NCBI RefSeq assembly: GCF_030463565.1
Contig: NC_134649.1
Coordinates: 36,977,044 to 37,041,043, forward strand
DNA: 64,000 nt
Source of the DNA: Pelecanus crispus
Taxonomy: Eukaryota; Chordata; Aves; Pelecaniformes; Pelecanidae
Direction of reading: 5' to 3'
Shown here: positions 51,922-64,000 of the stretch, one piece after another
How the letters are laid out: every line of letters begins with the position of its first letter
How positions within the stretch are numbered: the first letter of the stretch is position 1
Translations under genes and position numbers: made by a program
The notes under the pieces: model-generated
Databases searched by the model: none
What the model was told of the DNA's origin: nothing
What the model saw: only the letters and a program-made list of their open reading frames with translations

Positions 51922-52191
51922 TTAGACATTCAAGTACATCACAATTGTGCTCTGATGAATCCTTAGGAGGAAAACAGATGTGCAATTAGACTTGGGATGT
52001 TTTTTCAGTTTTTTCACAGAGGGCCTGGAAGTGAAGGGCAAGTAAAGGATGTGAAATTTTTTAATAATAGCTTTTGTTCCAACTGTTTCAACAAAGATAT
52101 CGTTAGGGCCATATCTTGTAGTCAGGAAAGTATTGTAGATTTGTGCTATTATGTGCATCAGCCTTCCAACTGAAACAACATCAGACCCCAT
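51922..52191 (-). other. 89-codon open frame of unknown status
   Basis: Open minus-strand frame, ATG to stop, starting MGSDVVSVGRLMHIIAQIYN and containing TRYGPNDIFVETVGTKAIIK and KKFHILYLPFTSRPSVKKLK. It is long for sequence this AT-rich and mixed in composition, but I recognise no family. It lies between ASB14 exon 1 and the DNAH12 stop. It could be an unannotated terminal exon, a gene relic, or chance. Confidence 0.25.
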
Positions 52192-52734
52192 GCTTGAAAA
52201 AGATCAACTTTACCACCTTATGTTCATAATCTACAGCCATTTAGAACAGATAAACTTACAATTCTGCATTCTTCATCAATGCATACCTATTTTTTTCTAA
52301 TACTTGTAAGGGATATGTGTAAAATACTGCAGCAATATATATCCAAATACAGGCAGAAATAAAAAACACTGGTGTAACCACAAAAAAGAAGAAAAGCTTA
52401 AGAATGGCATTAGTTTAAAAAAATAAAAAAAAAGTTTGCCAAATTGAAAGGGTTCAATTAAAAATATTTTTACCCTTTTAAGATTGTAATACAAACAATG
52501 GAACATAGAAATAAATCCCATTGATACTATTTGTTATGTCTAAATGTTAAAATTTAAGAAGAAAACATAAAAAATTATTAACGATCAAATCAATCATTAA
52601 ATAGTATAATGCATGTAGATGTACACTGTTCTATGCATAAGCAGTCACACTGTTCTTTTGTATATTCAACTACATGCCATTATAGATTAAAATCACAGAT
52701 GTTCTGCTAGGCTCAAGCCTCTCATCTGTTCTAC

Positions 52735-52774
52735 CTTATCAAAACTTCCACTTCTGTCTTTCAAGAGAGTTGGC
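52735..52774 (-). other. ASB14: Exon-like segment, candidate ASB14 leader exon
   Basis: 40 bp between a strong acceptor (GGTTGTTTTTTTCAG) and a donor (GATAAG|GTAGAA) on the minus strand, about 1.2 kb upstream of the ASB14 first coding exon. One phase is open (PTLLKDRSGSFDK). It may be a noncoding leader of ASB14; there is no direct proof. Confidence 0.3.
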
Positions 52775-54745
52775 CTGAAAAAAACAACCAAAAACACAGG
52801 GCAAAGTAAAATAAGATTAATAAGTAAAACTGAAAGCAAATAAATAAATTAGCAAAATGAATGAGCACAGAAAAATGAAGGAAGTTGTCAAGATGCCACT
52901 TGCAAAGTTTGGAATGATTCTAGAAACATCTTAAAGTTGAGCAGCAGTAATTCATAGCAAACCTGCATAATTTAATTCATTACCTGATCCACCTAATGTG
53001 TGATTGCAAGGCCTTGCTCTGTAATTGCACATGTAGCAAAAAAGATAAATATATTAACATATATACAGACATATACACACAAGTAACTGTTAGTATTTGG
53101 TTATACTTACAGTACAATGAGTATATAAACATTTTAAATTTAGACTATTTCTTTTTTGTAAAAAGACCACTAATTTTCCTATAAATTGAGAAAATATACT
53201 GGTTTTCCTCACCTTCTGAAAGATGGAAGACCTCACACTTTGAAGAAGTGATTATTAAGTTGAAAGTGATATTTTCAGGATTGAAAATGATCTCAGTAGA
53301 GCCTATGTCCATTAATAGCTCACTATAAATACTTGATCATAAGATACTCTGGGACTTTCTCCATGTCTCTTTCATATAGGTTAGTTACGTTTAATAAACT
53401 GACCTGACAAATGGTGTCAGTGAAAGAAGGAATTAGAAGTCCAGTTTCTTTGTAAAAATACTCTCGTTACAAGTTTTTGGGATGAGAATTTGAGAACTAA
53501 GTAGTAACTATTACATTACGGAAAGAAAATTCTTCAGTGCTTTCCTACGAGAGTAAACTGAAGGTACTGTTAGAAGCTTACTTAAAAGAGTAAGACAGTG
53601 TAAAAAGAAAAACTAAACCCAATAAAAGCAAGCATAAACAAGTGAATAAAATCAAGCAAGAACTCTTAAAATTACTATGTTGTTTTGATTGCTTAATCAC
53701 AATTCATGTATTAATATAAATAGAAAAGCAAACAAAAGATAAACATATAGAGGCTTTAAAGGGAAAAGCTCAGTTTCAGAAAGACAGAGCTATGCTGAAA
53801 ACTTATGCTGGTGTAACACACAATAAGCAGGGGAATGAAGGACATCGATGCCTAGTTATAACAGTGAAGGTAGGACAGAGTGAGACTTTCATGTGCTTAA
53901 TTTATTCCTACTGTATTTTGCGGAGGGATCCTTACAAAGCAACGATGATGGCTGTGTCTGAATGCAAGGCAGAAATAGTTCTTTACTGGAGGAGACCTAG
54001 GAAGAATGCTTGAGTAATTTTTTTTTTTTTTTAAAAGAAAACAAAAGTGCAGAATCAGTGAAGGAATTGAAACTGGACTGCCTCTCTGGAGCAATAGGGA
54101 AACAGATAACATTTTATGGCAGGTGGTGATAAGGGAGATTTTACCATTTATTCTTCACAGAAACTATTTGGAAAAAAACTCTTACAAAAATCAGAATATC
54201 TGAATTAAATCCTGAAAAGATTCATTTGCTGAGGAAGGAAGGCATCAGAAGTACCTACTATAGATAGTTAAATGATTTCTCATACTGCAATCTTTGCTGT
54301 TGCTATGACAGAACATAGGCTATATATAAATCCAGACTGAAATCCCAAAACTTACTACCTACTAGCTTTCCACTCACATAATTCAGCATTCTTAATGCTT
54401 CAAGTTCATTAACTGTAATGTTTCTCTCAGAAAGTGCAGACTATTGTCTTTTTCCATTAAGATTATTTTGTGATATTCAAGTAGTGCATAAAATTGATGT
54501 TTACACATTAATAATATCACCAAAGCCTAAAATCCTAGCTGTATCTTTTATAGAATTGTAAAGATGCTAATAATAATACATACTTATCTAAGACAAAATA
54601 TTGAGGACCAGAAAATATTTGCATGCCCTATTTTAATATACAAAAGACCAGATGTTTCTTTTACACAGTATGTTCCACCTCCTCTGTACTGCAAGCCAAC
54701 AAAAAGAATGGGATCTTGTGAAGTCTGTATCTGAACTGTCCAAAG

Positions 54746-57700
54746 TTAGTCATCCAGCTGGCAGAGCAATGCAACACCTCGCTTGATCCAGTGTTGAACT
54801 GGTTTATCTGTGTTAAGTGTCAAAGCAATGACGAAGTTAGTAGAATGTCCAGTAGTAGATAAGACTCCTTTACGCTCGCTTGTCTTGTAGAGTGGGCAAA
54901 CATATGCATTAGCTTTCTTTACGTCCAATTCTGCAGCTTCAAAAAAAAACCAACCCCAAAATAATATATTACATTCAGCAGATCTATTGATAGAAACATA
55001 ATCTACATACACATATTAAGTATTAACAGTAACATACTTAAAGCTAAATAAAAATGAAGAATTGTTTTGTGAGTAACATCATAAAATTATCTGGCTTTTT
55101 TCTGTGTTTTCTTTGTGTGGTTTGTTTTGTTTTTAAACCCAACTAATTTGACTACAATTTGTTTTCAGGAATCCATACCTTTCTGTGATTCTACCAGCTT
55201 TGTAATCATTCAAAGACACATTAAAATTTGAACAGTTACATAGTTAAAGCATAGTTTATACATGAGCTTTTAACAGCTCCACAAGAATTCTAGTCAAGCA
55301 GCCACAGAACCTAACCGCAATTCAAGTCACCTGCGATCCAAGGACACAGCTCTGCAGGGACTCTTTGTATGCCTAGACCACTTCCATGCAACTTGCGCAA
55401 AGTCTAAAATCATGCATGTCTGAAGAAATTCATGCAACCTCAAGAGAAAGTACAGGCAGAAAAATGGGAAACTTTGTAAGATTGCCTATTAGCTAATAAC
55501 ATCTAAGTTGCAACAGTTGCAGTACAAAGTCCTGCTTAAGTGAATAAATAAAACCAAGGATTTACTGCTCCTGATCAAAGAAAACAAGAGTTACGGAAAA
55601 TTTCTTACTAGTACGACAGACAACTACCATAGCAGCTAAAAATAACCTGAGCAAACCTTGCTAAATCATGTGGGGTAAAACACTGAATCTCTGTAAGTCA
55701 ATTAAAAGTTCTTCTCAATGTGAGTATAGCCAGGAATTCAAGCACCATGTGCTTTCCTACCCAAATTAACTTTTGGTTGAAAAATAGATCGGGCAGCACC
55801 TAAACTTATTTATAAAAAATTCATTTAACTAGTCCTTTCATCTAATCCATCATTAAAAAAAATCTGTGGGGAGAGGGACAGGCCTATTGCTCAGATGAGA
55901 TGAGACTGAGTCAAGCTAGCAGGCCCAATTTTTAATGTAAAACTCATAGGTCAGTTGCACACGAATTCTGTGCACATTTGGGTGCTTTGGTGAGGGTAGG
56001 AGCATTGATCTTCTGTAAAAAAGGCTTTCACTGTTGCAATCTCCTGTTGAATAGCTCACACTTCAGAGAAATTATACTCACTTGGCTTTATCCAAATAAT
56101 TGGCATCATATCAAAGAGCAATTTGGGATACTGCTCAGCTAACATTCCCCTGTCGAGAGAAAGCAACAAAGTAATTATTTGTGGCTTGGTATTAAGCCAA
56201 AGAGGGTTTTGGGGTGTGTGTTTTCGTTGTTGCTTGCTTGGGCTTTTTTTTTTTTTTCCTTCCCCAGTTTCCACGCGTGAAAAAGTATTTCATCTGGTGT
56301 GTTATTTCAATAATAGGAAAAGTATCACATAAAATATTTAAACAAATCTTGTTTGAGCACCAGAAAGCTTTCCAGAACCGTAGTAAAACACTTTGTTACT
56401 GACTTGGTCCTGTCCCAGCGAGCGCCGTCTAAAAATAATCCATGGATATAAACACCATCTTCTGGTGCAGTATCAGCAGTATCCTGAGGAATAACCTACA
56501 AGAAGTAAGTGTTCTGTGTTATTAAACTTTCATAGCTGTTTGCTTTTTGAGGCATTATGCCAACAGCCAATTTTCAGAAGACAATCCAAAATGGGAATAA
56601 TATAGTAATACCTTCTTTTCACTACTACTTTTATACAAAACTATAAAGATAGCAGATTTCTGTGGGTTTGTTAATTACCTTTATTGTAGGTTATAAAATA
56701 AGGCTTTAATCACACAGACAAATACATACTCTACAGGCTGTTTTCTTGAGTGTAGAACTACTTTTAACGTACCTCTTTCACGGATGTTATTTACCATGCC
56801 TACCTTACCAAAGAATTAAATGTGTGTCTTCAAATTGCAGTGAGTTAGCTGCAAAATGAACCTTCCAGTCAGGATTTACTTACTACATCTCACTGCAACA
56901 TCAGGAGTCAGATTGATAAAATATGCATTTATAATTTATCTCTACCTGAAATTCATATCCCAGAAGGTCAATAGGGATCCTGTGCTTCCTAGCATAGTTT
57001 TGCATTGCTCCAGTTAAGAAAGCTTGAGTAAAATAGAACCCCGACAGCCAAAAAACCGTGGGTTTCCCTAATTCATACCAGTCCTGGAAAAAGGAAAATG
57101 ACACATTCAGTAATCAGAGAGACAAATTCCGTATTGTTTGACCATTGTCTACATAACAGTACTCAGAAAATCTAAGCAAAGTCTATCACTCCTTTCCCAA
57201 TACTCCTTTAACATAAAGGACAAATTACATAAAGAAGCAGATTAAATAATTGGCAGTGCTGCCTCTGTACATTACCTGTAAAAATTTCAGCCTTTCTAGA
57301 AAATCTAGAATATAGCTCCCTAATGGTTTTAGACTTGGGTACGAACGTTTAGCCCAATTCTCAGGAACTTTTCCAATAAGTAGACTGCCACACAGAGCCT
57401 CCAGTTCAGCATCCATAACAACCAGTCCTTTAATGGCTTTCTTCAGGTTAATTAGTGTAGTACGAATAGTTCGGATTAAACTAGAATTAAAATATAAAAC
57501 AGAGTTTTCACATGTTTTGCATGATTTGTAAAACATGACATCCTCACTGAAAAAAAAGAAAAAACAGGATTATGGAACCATCTATACAACTTGTATAGCT
57601 GCTACATAACTGTGTAATTAGCCACATCTGTAAAGTCGTAGATTTGTGCATTTGTGCCAATTTATTTAGGACTATAAACAGTTTAATACATTATTTTGTT

Positions 57701-60700
57701 GTCTCTGATATACTCTGTATTGTTTGGTAAGAGGATAAATTTGGAACTCCAAATGTATACACTATACACTAGATGAAGGAAAGAGATTTAGAGTACAATA
57801 GAGGAGGTGGGTAGGGTCTGCAACAAAGGAAAACTTGGATACTGAAGGCCAGAGAGCATTATCGAAAGTTTGGGAGAAAATGGAGTGGGAGACGTGAAGA
57901 GACAAATAGAAAAGAAGGAGGACAGAGAAAAAACAGGGAAGAAAGATTGGAGGAGCAGGCAAAAGATCAGAACGAAAATTAGGAAACGAAGTCAAAAGAG
58001 AGACTGGGGACCCAAAGAGAAAAATAAAAGTGATTATCGGTTTGTAATGCTAGGAGAATAAATGTGAAAATAAGGTATAGGAAGAAAGGCATCAGGAAAC
58101 GGGAAAAAAAAAAGGAAAAATTCAGAACCAAAGCATATGACACAAGAAATAAGCAGAAATATTTCCAACTACCACGGAAAATGTTTCATAAACCATAACT
58201 GTGCATGTATCACAGTTTCTAAACCCTTTACCCTACAGGTCAGAAATATGAAGAAAATAAAATATAATCAAAGATAAAGAAAATGAAGTAAAAAAAAAAA
58301 AAAGGCACGTAAAAATACTGTTCACATTCTGTTTTCTAGGTGCCTCCTCAGACTCCCTTTTTCCTGACATCTATCCTACATTCCGACTTTCCACAAGGAG
58401 TAATGGTGCTTGGACTGCAGATATCACTGCAGACAATTAGAAAGGAACAAAATAAATAAATACAATATTTCACAGAACACAGACTTTACAGTGTATGATT
58501 CACATGAAAACTTCTGCAAATGGAATGATTTTCCTGCAAATGGAATACATTTAATAAAATACAACACGCCTACTTGTTAAATCTTTCCATTTCTTGCACC
58601 AACACAGTGTTCATACTTTCTTCATATCTCACAGGATATTTACTGAGGCAACCTTCAATGTCAAAATCATTTGGAAGCTGTAAATGACAACATATTTCGA
58701 AGTCACTCCATATATCATTATGTATCGGTATTACATTAAAAGTATGCAGATGTGAAAAACTGCAGAATAACAGATACCATTAAAGTTTCTGATGAGTATC
58801 TCATCAATATAGTATTTAGTAGTTTAATCCAAATAAAAGTTATAGTTTTTTTTAAAGTGATGTTTACCTTTTAAAAACCACCTAGAATTTTTCATACCAT
58901 GAAGTTATGAATATGTTTCAATTTTATTAATTTTAAACTTGTTCACATGAATGAATCAACTGTTCTTCAAAGTTGTGTTTGCTCTGTTTTCTCTCTCTGT
59001 CTCCTATCTCCTACCTACTTAATAAAACTTCTTTCAACTGAAATATAGCTGCAGTCTGTTGCAGTCACACAAGTTATTACTTTCATATTGCACTAAATTC
59101 CTCACAGTAGGTTTTTCCTCCAACATGAAATCAGTTTGACACTGAAGATTCTAGTTAAAGAATTTCTGCTTTGTAAAAAGATAAATGGGAGTCATTGGTA
59201 TAATACAATACCTTGCTGAGAATATCATCTGCAATTTCATAAAGAGCGCTGTCACCACCTCCAGAAGTTCCCTGAGTGCCACCTCCTTGCGTTAAAAGCA
59301 GAGATTCAAAGAGGATCTTAGTTTGCTGAAGATCTTTTGAAATATCCACATTTTCATGCAAACCAAATACCTCTGGTTGCTGACTAAAGGGAAGACTCTA
59401 AGGCAAAATAAACAATAAATATCTGCATGAGATAAAGCAGCATGCTAGGAATTAGATCCAAGTCATCTTTGAGAAGCCAAGTGAAAAACTACTACTGACT
59501 TCAACTGAAGGTGGATAAGGACCTTAATGGTAGGTATCTGCAGATAGTATTACTGGTGATAGAGCCACCACCTCACTTATGGAAAGCCATTTCCAAGGAA
59601 TCCTTGATTATCTATGCTAGGTCCTCCTGTCCACTTACCGATTCCCTCTCAGAAACATTCTAGATGATGGGAAGGATCATACAAGGATGTTAGGCAAGAA
59701 GCCAAGCACACAGTTTAATGTGCTGCAAAACTACCTTTTTAACACAGAGAAGCCTTTAGAGATTGCTTTTTAGTGCATCATCATTATAACAGTTCAAAAT
59801 CCTGTTGCTGCTTTTTACCTTAATAAACTCAATGTAGTCCTCATATGTGCCTTTTGGTGGAGCATAATAGTTGCCACTGGGAGAAAAAGTGTAACGAGGA
59901 TTTTCAATTATGTTGGGATTATAGAAGTCATCCAGTATCGTCAGCAGTAAACGTCTGTCCCAGTCATCTGTCACTCGACCTCCGTAGTTGCACTCACCAG
60001 TTAGGTAAGACACAGCTTCAAAAGGAACGTGGCTATATTCATTTATGAATAACTGAAACAGAAGACATGAGTAATTCTAGAGACTTGAAACATCTGCAGA
60101 ACAACAGTGTGACCTACAGACTAAAGGGCTGGAAGCTACAGTGCATGAAAAACTGCAGTTTATGGAGAAAATTTTCTCCCTAAGTGTTGGAAATGCAAAT
60201 TCTGAAATCTTTTTTCAGGTAAAATTACTGTTTAAAATAAAGAGGAGTTAGTAGTAAGAGCCTCTTATGAATATCCAAATTAGTAAGTCATCCAAGTCAT
60301 TCTTGAATTATTTACAAGTGGATAGTTTTTCCAGTCTAAACTTTCTAGATGGACACTTTTCTGTGTCATACAGAAATGTGCATTTCACACAATTTTTCTT
60401 CCAATCTTCAGAACCCTCTGATCTCTTTCATTAACTTCTTCACAACTTTTCCAACTGTTCAGCCTCAACTTCTGTAATTCACAGTTTTAGCTCTCCTGAC
60501 TTTTCTGCACAGGGCCTGCAGAAGACTCAAGGTCAAGTAGTATTCAACATTTTATTTTAGGGAAGGAGAATAGTACAACGCTTTAACAAACAGTATATAT
60601 GTAAAAAAAAGAAAAAAAAATCCTTCTCCTAACCACAAAAACCACCAGAATAGGTGACAGTCACTGACATGGTATTACTTAAAGCACAACGAGCTCTTAT

Positions 60701-63373
60701 ATATGACAATTTTAACTCTTGTTATAGTCATATATACTCATTATATGCCATATGTCTGTATGAATCCAAATCTCATGAAGAACAATTTTTAATTTTATCT
60801 CATTTGTAATTTTGAAAATATTTATAATATGATTGACGTTCCTTGCCTTTGTAGCTGAACTGAAGTCATGGAAATCTATGAACATTTAATGTAACTTAGG
60901 CGTATTGCTCCTTTTTGACTATCAGCTCGTTCCTATGCTTTGCAAGATCAGAGTTAAAGGTAGCAATAGATGATTTTACCTGCAGCTGTCTAATACTGAT
61001 TCGCAAATCTGATTCATTAAATCCATAGGGTATATTCCAACCAAGAGGCCCAAATTTTCTTCTCTCCTGAACAAGAGCATGGAAAAAACAAACTCCAAAA
61101 AGCAGCTTCTCCCATACCTTTGAGAAAAACAAAACAACAAAAATATTATTAACTAGCCTATATGCTCATGCTGGTCTGTAACTTAAGAGAGGACACACCA
61201 TTTGATTATGACTCTCCATCTAGGGTACAAATACAGGCAACTATTAAGTATGCTGCGGTTATTTGACTTGGGAACAAATACACACGTAGTTGCCACACAT
61301 GCAAGCACATTTAGCTAGTTCCTCAAGAACCATTACACAAGATTTTTCTCTTCTTCCATGTAAAGGGCAGCTGACTTCATAAGAATTCAAATAGCACCAG
61401 ATATTTATTTTTAAGGATCATTAGGCAAACATAAAATACAGATGTGTAGTTTAATATAAGTCCTTAGATGCACCCACTTATACCTACTTATATTGATTAC
61501 CATACTCATATCTCTGGGTAATCCTACTGTTTTTTCACTTCTTTCACAGGTGATGATTAGCTACGTGGTTCATCACTTATCAGTAAGATAAGTGCTGGTC
61601 CCTGGTAGCAAGAAAAGATCTTCTCAGTGCTTATCATCTCAATAATGATAGGTATGCCCTAGTAATGAATGTTCAGACCTTATGTACATTGTATAATGTG
61701 TGCGTAATATATATGTAATTTAATAAAGCCTAAGAAACCTTTTTAAATATTGCCATGTGAAATTACCTGGCAGACTAATTCTCAACTAATCATCTTTATC
61801 ATTGCAAAACCTCAACTTACAACCATAGTAAAAATTTTAGTTTATAATATACACTGGACAGAAATCAGTATATCTGTGGATAAAAAAAAAAAAAACAAAC
61901 TGTCATGAGACAGGCACATTACCAGCTCTTTTTCAGGGCATCCAGAGAAGAATGCAGGATCAGAAATAGGATCAGAAAGAAATGACTGCAGCAGGTTTAA
62001 CCGGAGACCAGTAGGAGGTTCATTTGTCATCTTCACTCCATTCTGCAGAATGGTTACTGGAAACTAGCAACAAAAAATAGCAAAACTGCATTCAGAAAGT
62101 GTGGAATAGATGCTATACTGTTATAATAATGTATTAGTACTCTGTGTTTGTTAGAGAAACAATTATCTGTAAGAAATTACAATTTAAACATGAACAGCTT
62201 TTAAAAAAATTCTCAAAGATCTCAAAGATCTTACAAGAAAGTAAGATCTTGCTGTAAACAACAAACCTGTATTTTTAAAATGTTTTCTTGGTATTCAACA
62301 CCTTAGAAATAAAATGCAAAATTAAATTTTTGAATTTATGTGAAACAAAACCTCAGCGACAGCACAAAAACTTCTTAATTATATACGTTGGCAAAATGCA
62401 GTTCCATTCACTAGCACACAAAATACCACACATCACAGTATCAAAATATTACAAAGGAAGCTTGGTATTACTATGTTTATAATTATTTTTTAAATGTCCT
62501 GTCTTAATTAAATTATCTTTTCAACAGCCTCATTGTATTTCAGGGAAGTTCCATGTTATCAGCTCATTCAGGGATATGAATATTTCCAAAAAATATCATT
62601 GACTTTTCCTTTCCGCAAATACAGTGTATTTGGCAATGCATGTACCTTTGGTGAAGGGTAACTAGTAAGCCAAAGTCTGAAGACTGGATGACATTTTTCA
62701 CTGTCAAACTCTTCACATATTTTCTCCAGCATCGGCATCCAGGAGACTGCTAAATGACAATTTTGCAAACAAACCCAGGTTCCTTCTTCCATTCCTTTTT
62801 GAATCATTTTTGTAGCTATAGGTCCTTGTCCTTGTCCTAATGAGATGGACTGAAACTTATTTCCAACCATCTCTCTGTCATTTGCAAATTTCAGGAGGCC
62901 TTGAAGAGAAAGCATAAAATTTTAGCATTTCTTCATTAAAAAGAAGTTATGTCAGGAAAAAAACCCTATTTTAAAATGTTTATTACTATTTTGTTAAAAA
63001 TGTACATACAATAAGATGGTATAACTTATGGGTATAACTTAATGGGAATGGTATACCATTCCCATTTTTAGGGAGCACAGAATTTTACCAGTGTGACATG
63101 ATGCACTCAAATCTACTTGCACAAAGTGCAAAATAATCGTTATTGTGTACTGAAGGGGAAATTCAGGTCCCTAATCGAAAAGCTGTACTACACTTTTGTT
63201 TTCTCTTTCTGTGTATACTTACTAGACATGGGGTCTGCTCCTGGAGATAGCACAAATATTAAAGGGATTGTAGAATTTGAATCTAAGTAACTTTTTGTTA
63301 GATCAAAAGGTGGTGGCTCTACAAATTTCTTCCCCAGTTTATCAGTTACAAATGTTGTTATAGCTGGACTAAT
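54746..63373 (-). CDS. DNAH12: DNAH12 axonemal dynein heavy chain, last 12 coding exons (5' off window)
   Basis: C-terminal part of a single-headed inner-arm dynein heavy chain of motile cilia. Minus-strand exons 5' to 3': 63223-63373, 62646-62899, 61923-62063, 60980-61117, 59819-60052, 59212-59397, 58574-58677, 57276-57480, 56946-57083, 56404-56495, 56082-56149, 54746-54936. All phases join, giving 633 codons plus stop. Visible parts: the AAA6 region ([90 protein letters not shown]), then the C-terminal dynein domain ([108 protein letters not shown]). Motor domains AAA1-5, the stalk and the tail lie past the right edge. The choice of DNAH12 over DNAH3/DNAH7 rests on its place next to ASB14. 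Confidence 0.95.
57850..58060 (+). repeat. Purine-rich tract
   Basis: About 210 bp made mostly of A and G on the plus strand (AGAGAAAAAACAGGGAAGAA and similar), so pyrimidine-rich in the DNAH12 transcript. The open frame across it follows from this composition and is not taken as a gene. Confidence 0.7.
63041..63066. repeat. 26-bp perfect palindrome beside a short tandem repeat
   Basis: The left half is AATGGGAATGGTA and the right half is TACCATTCCCATT, which are exact reverse complements with no spacer. Just upstream (about 63018-63046) GTATAACTTATGGG is repeated once with one extra A (GTATAACTTAATGGG), so the palindrome grows out of the repeat. It lies in a DNAH12 intron. Confidence 0.9.
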
Positions 63374-64000
63374 CTGGTAAAAAAAGTAAATACAAACAAT
63401 TAACATAAATTAAACATAACTGCATATTTGACAGCATCTTTTATGTACCATATAGTAGTTAAATTCCTGAGCCTACAGACACCTCTCTGCTTTGCATGGA
63501 TTTGAGACTAGTCTTGCAGAATACTTCAGAAGCAAAGGTTTCACCTCTTGTTGACACCTTCCCCTTTTCTTTTTCCTTACAAGAGGAATAATAATGCTTT
63601 TAGAAAATAAAAAATAACATACCTGATATAAACAATATTAAATTACATTATGACTTTAAGTCAGGCTTTACCTGATGTGGAGGACCAGCACATTCCCCCT
63701 TAGGAAATATTAATGTAATTATTTTTAATTAATTCTAAGGAGCAATTGCAATATGTACTTTAAATCCTAACACTGATTGCTCCTAAAGTACATACAATAC
63801 AATTTGCTAAGTGCACCAAAGGCAGAATGTGTTAAAAGTTCGCCTTGGCTGTTCAAATAAACACATTTGATCTCTCTTTGCCTTGGAACCCTTTGTATGA
63901 AAGCACATGGTACTGGATACTCTGTGTATGTGTTCAGGCTAATAGATCCTGTTCTCAAGTATATAACGGACTAAACGTGGACAAGCACTTGAAGAAAACT
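63374..64000 (-). other. DNAH12: DNAH12 intron at right edge
   Basis: The next upstream DNAH12 exon should encode the conserved segment before ISPAITTFV; it was not seen in this stretch, so it lies outside. No other element was recognised. Confidence 0.75.

Larger units (their letters stand above)
51558..54745 (-). other. Interval between DNAH12 stop and ASB14 first coding exon
   Basis: Both flanking genes run leftward. The 3.2 kb must hold the DNAH12 3' UTR, the ASB14 promoter and any leader exon. No CpG island is present. Two things stand out: an 89-codon minus frame at 51922-52191 and a 40-bp exon-like segment at 52735-52774. The rest is AT-rich. Confidence 0.6.
54937..63222 (-). other. 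DNAH12: DNAH12 introns
   Basis: Introns between the listed exons, from about 192 bp (57084-57275) to 1.15 kb (54937-56081). Recognised contents: a purine-rich tract at 57850-58060, short tandem CAAAGATCT repeats near 62213-62232, and a 26-bp palindrome at 63041-63066. No transposon was recognised. Confidence 0.8.

Noticed and set aside
57870-58061. Lys/Arg-rich open frame on the plus strand
   Set aside because: Product of the purine tract; it lies antisense in a DNAH12 intron with no start context or homologue.
1-64000. tRNA, rRNA, CRISPR, bacterial operon or phage-type features
   Set aside because: None seen; the window is vertebrate chromosomal DNA with spliced genes and CR1 repeats.

Overview
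This is vertebrate nuclear DNA, almost certainly from a bird. Genes are split into many short exons with GT-AG introns. The interspersed repeats are CR1 LINE 3' ends with the typical avian tail (AATTCTATGATTCTATG type), and no mammalian SINEs were seen. The gene order HESX1 (-), APPL1 (+), ASB14 (-), DNAH12 (-) matches the conserved block known on human 3p14.3. I read the four genes by splicing exons by eye and matching the joined frames to remembered protein families. No database was searched.

Layout. HESX1 coding exons 1-3 lie on the minus strand at 427-1348, and the last homeobox exon is off the left edge. A CpG island at about 7560-8580 looks like a divergent promoter. APPL1 runs rightward from it (ATG 8171, stop 35004, 22 coding exons, 708 codons). 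Leftward, a splice-donor motif and a candidate exon at 5697-5799 suggest a distal HESX1 leader. APPL1's likely 3' UTR extends to a distal poly(A) signal near 39736. ASB14 (minus, 41319-51529) meets APPL1 tail to tail. Eight coding exons are found, and one short N-terminal exon demanded by reading phase was not located. DNAH12 (minus, 54746 to beyond the right edge) gives its last twelve coding exons, 633 residues.

The genes do not form a pathway. HESX1 is a forebrain/pituitary repressor. APPL1 is an endosomal Rab5/AKT/adiponectin-receptor adaptor. ASB14 is a probable cullin-RING ligase substrate receptor. DNAH12 is an axonemal inner-arm dynein. What links them is conserved neighbourhood and, for HESX1 and APPL1, probably a shared promoter.

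The rest is intron and intergenic sequence with five CR1 fragments, one LTR-like stretch, simple repeats, and several palindromes. No new biological system was found. The points most worth checking are two GC-AG introns, a 26-bp perfect palindrome in a DNAH12 intron, a 12-bp-arm hairpin in APPL1 intron 2, the candidate distal HESX1 exon, and an 89-codon frame between ASB14 and DNAH12.
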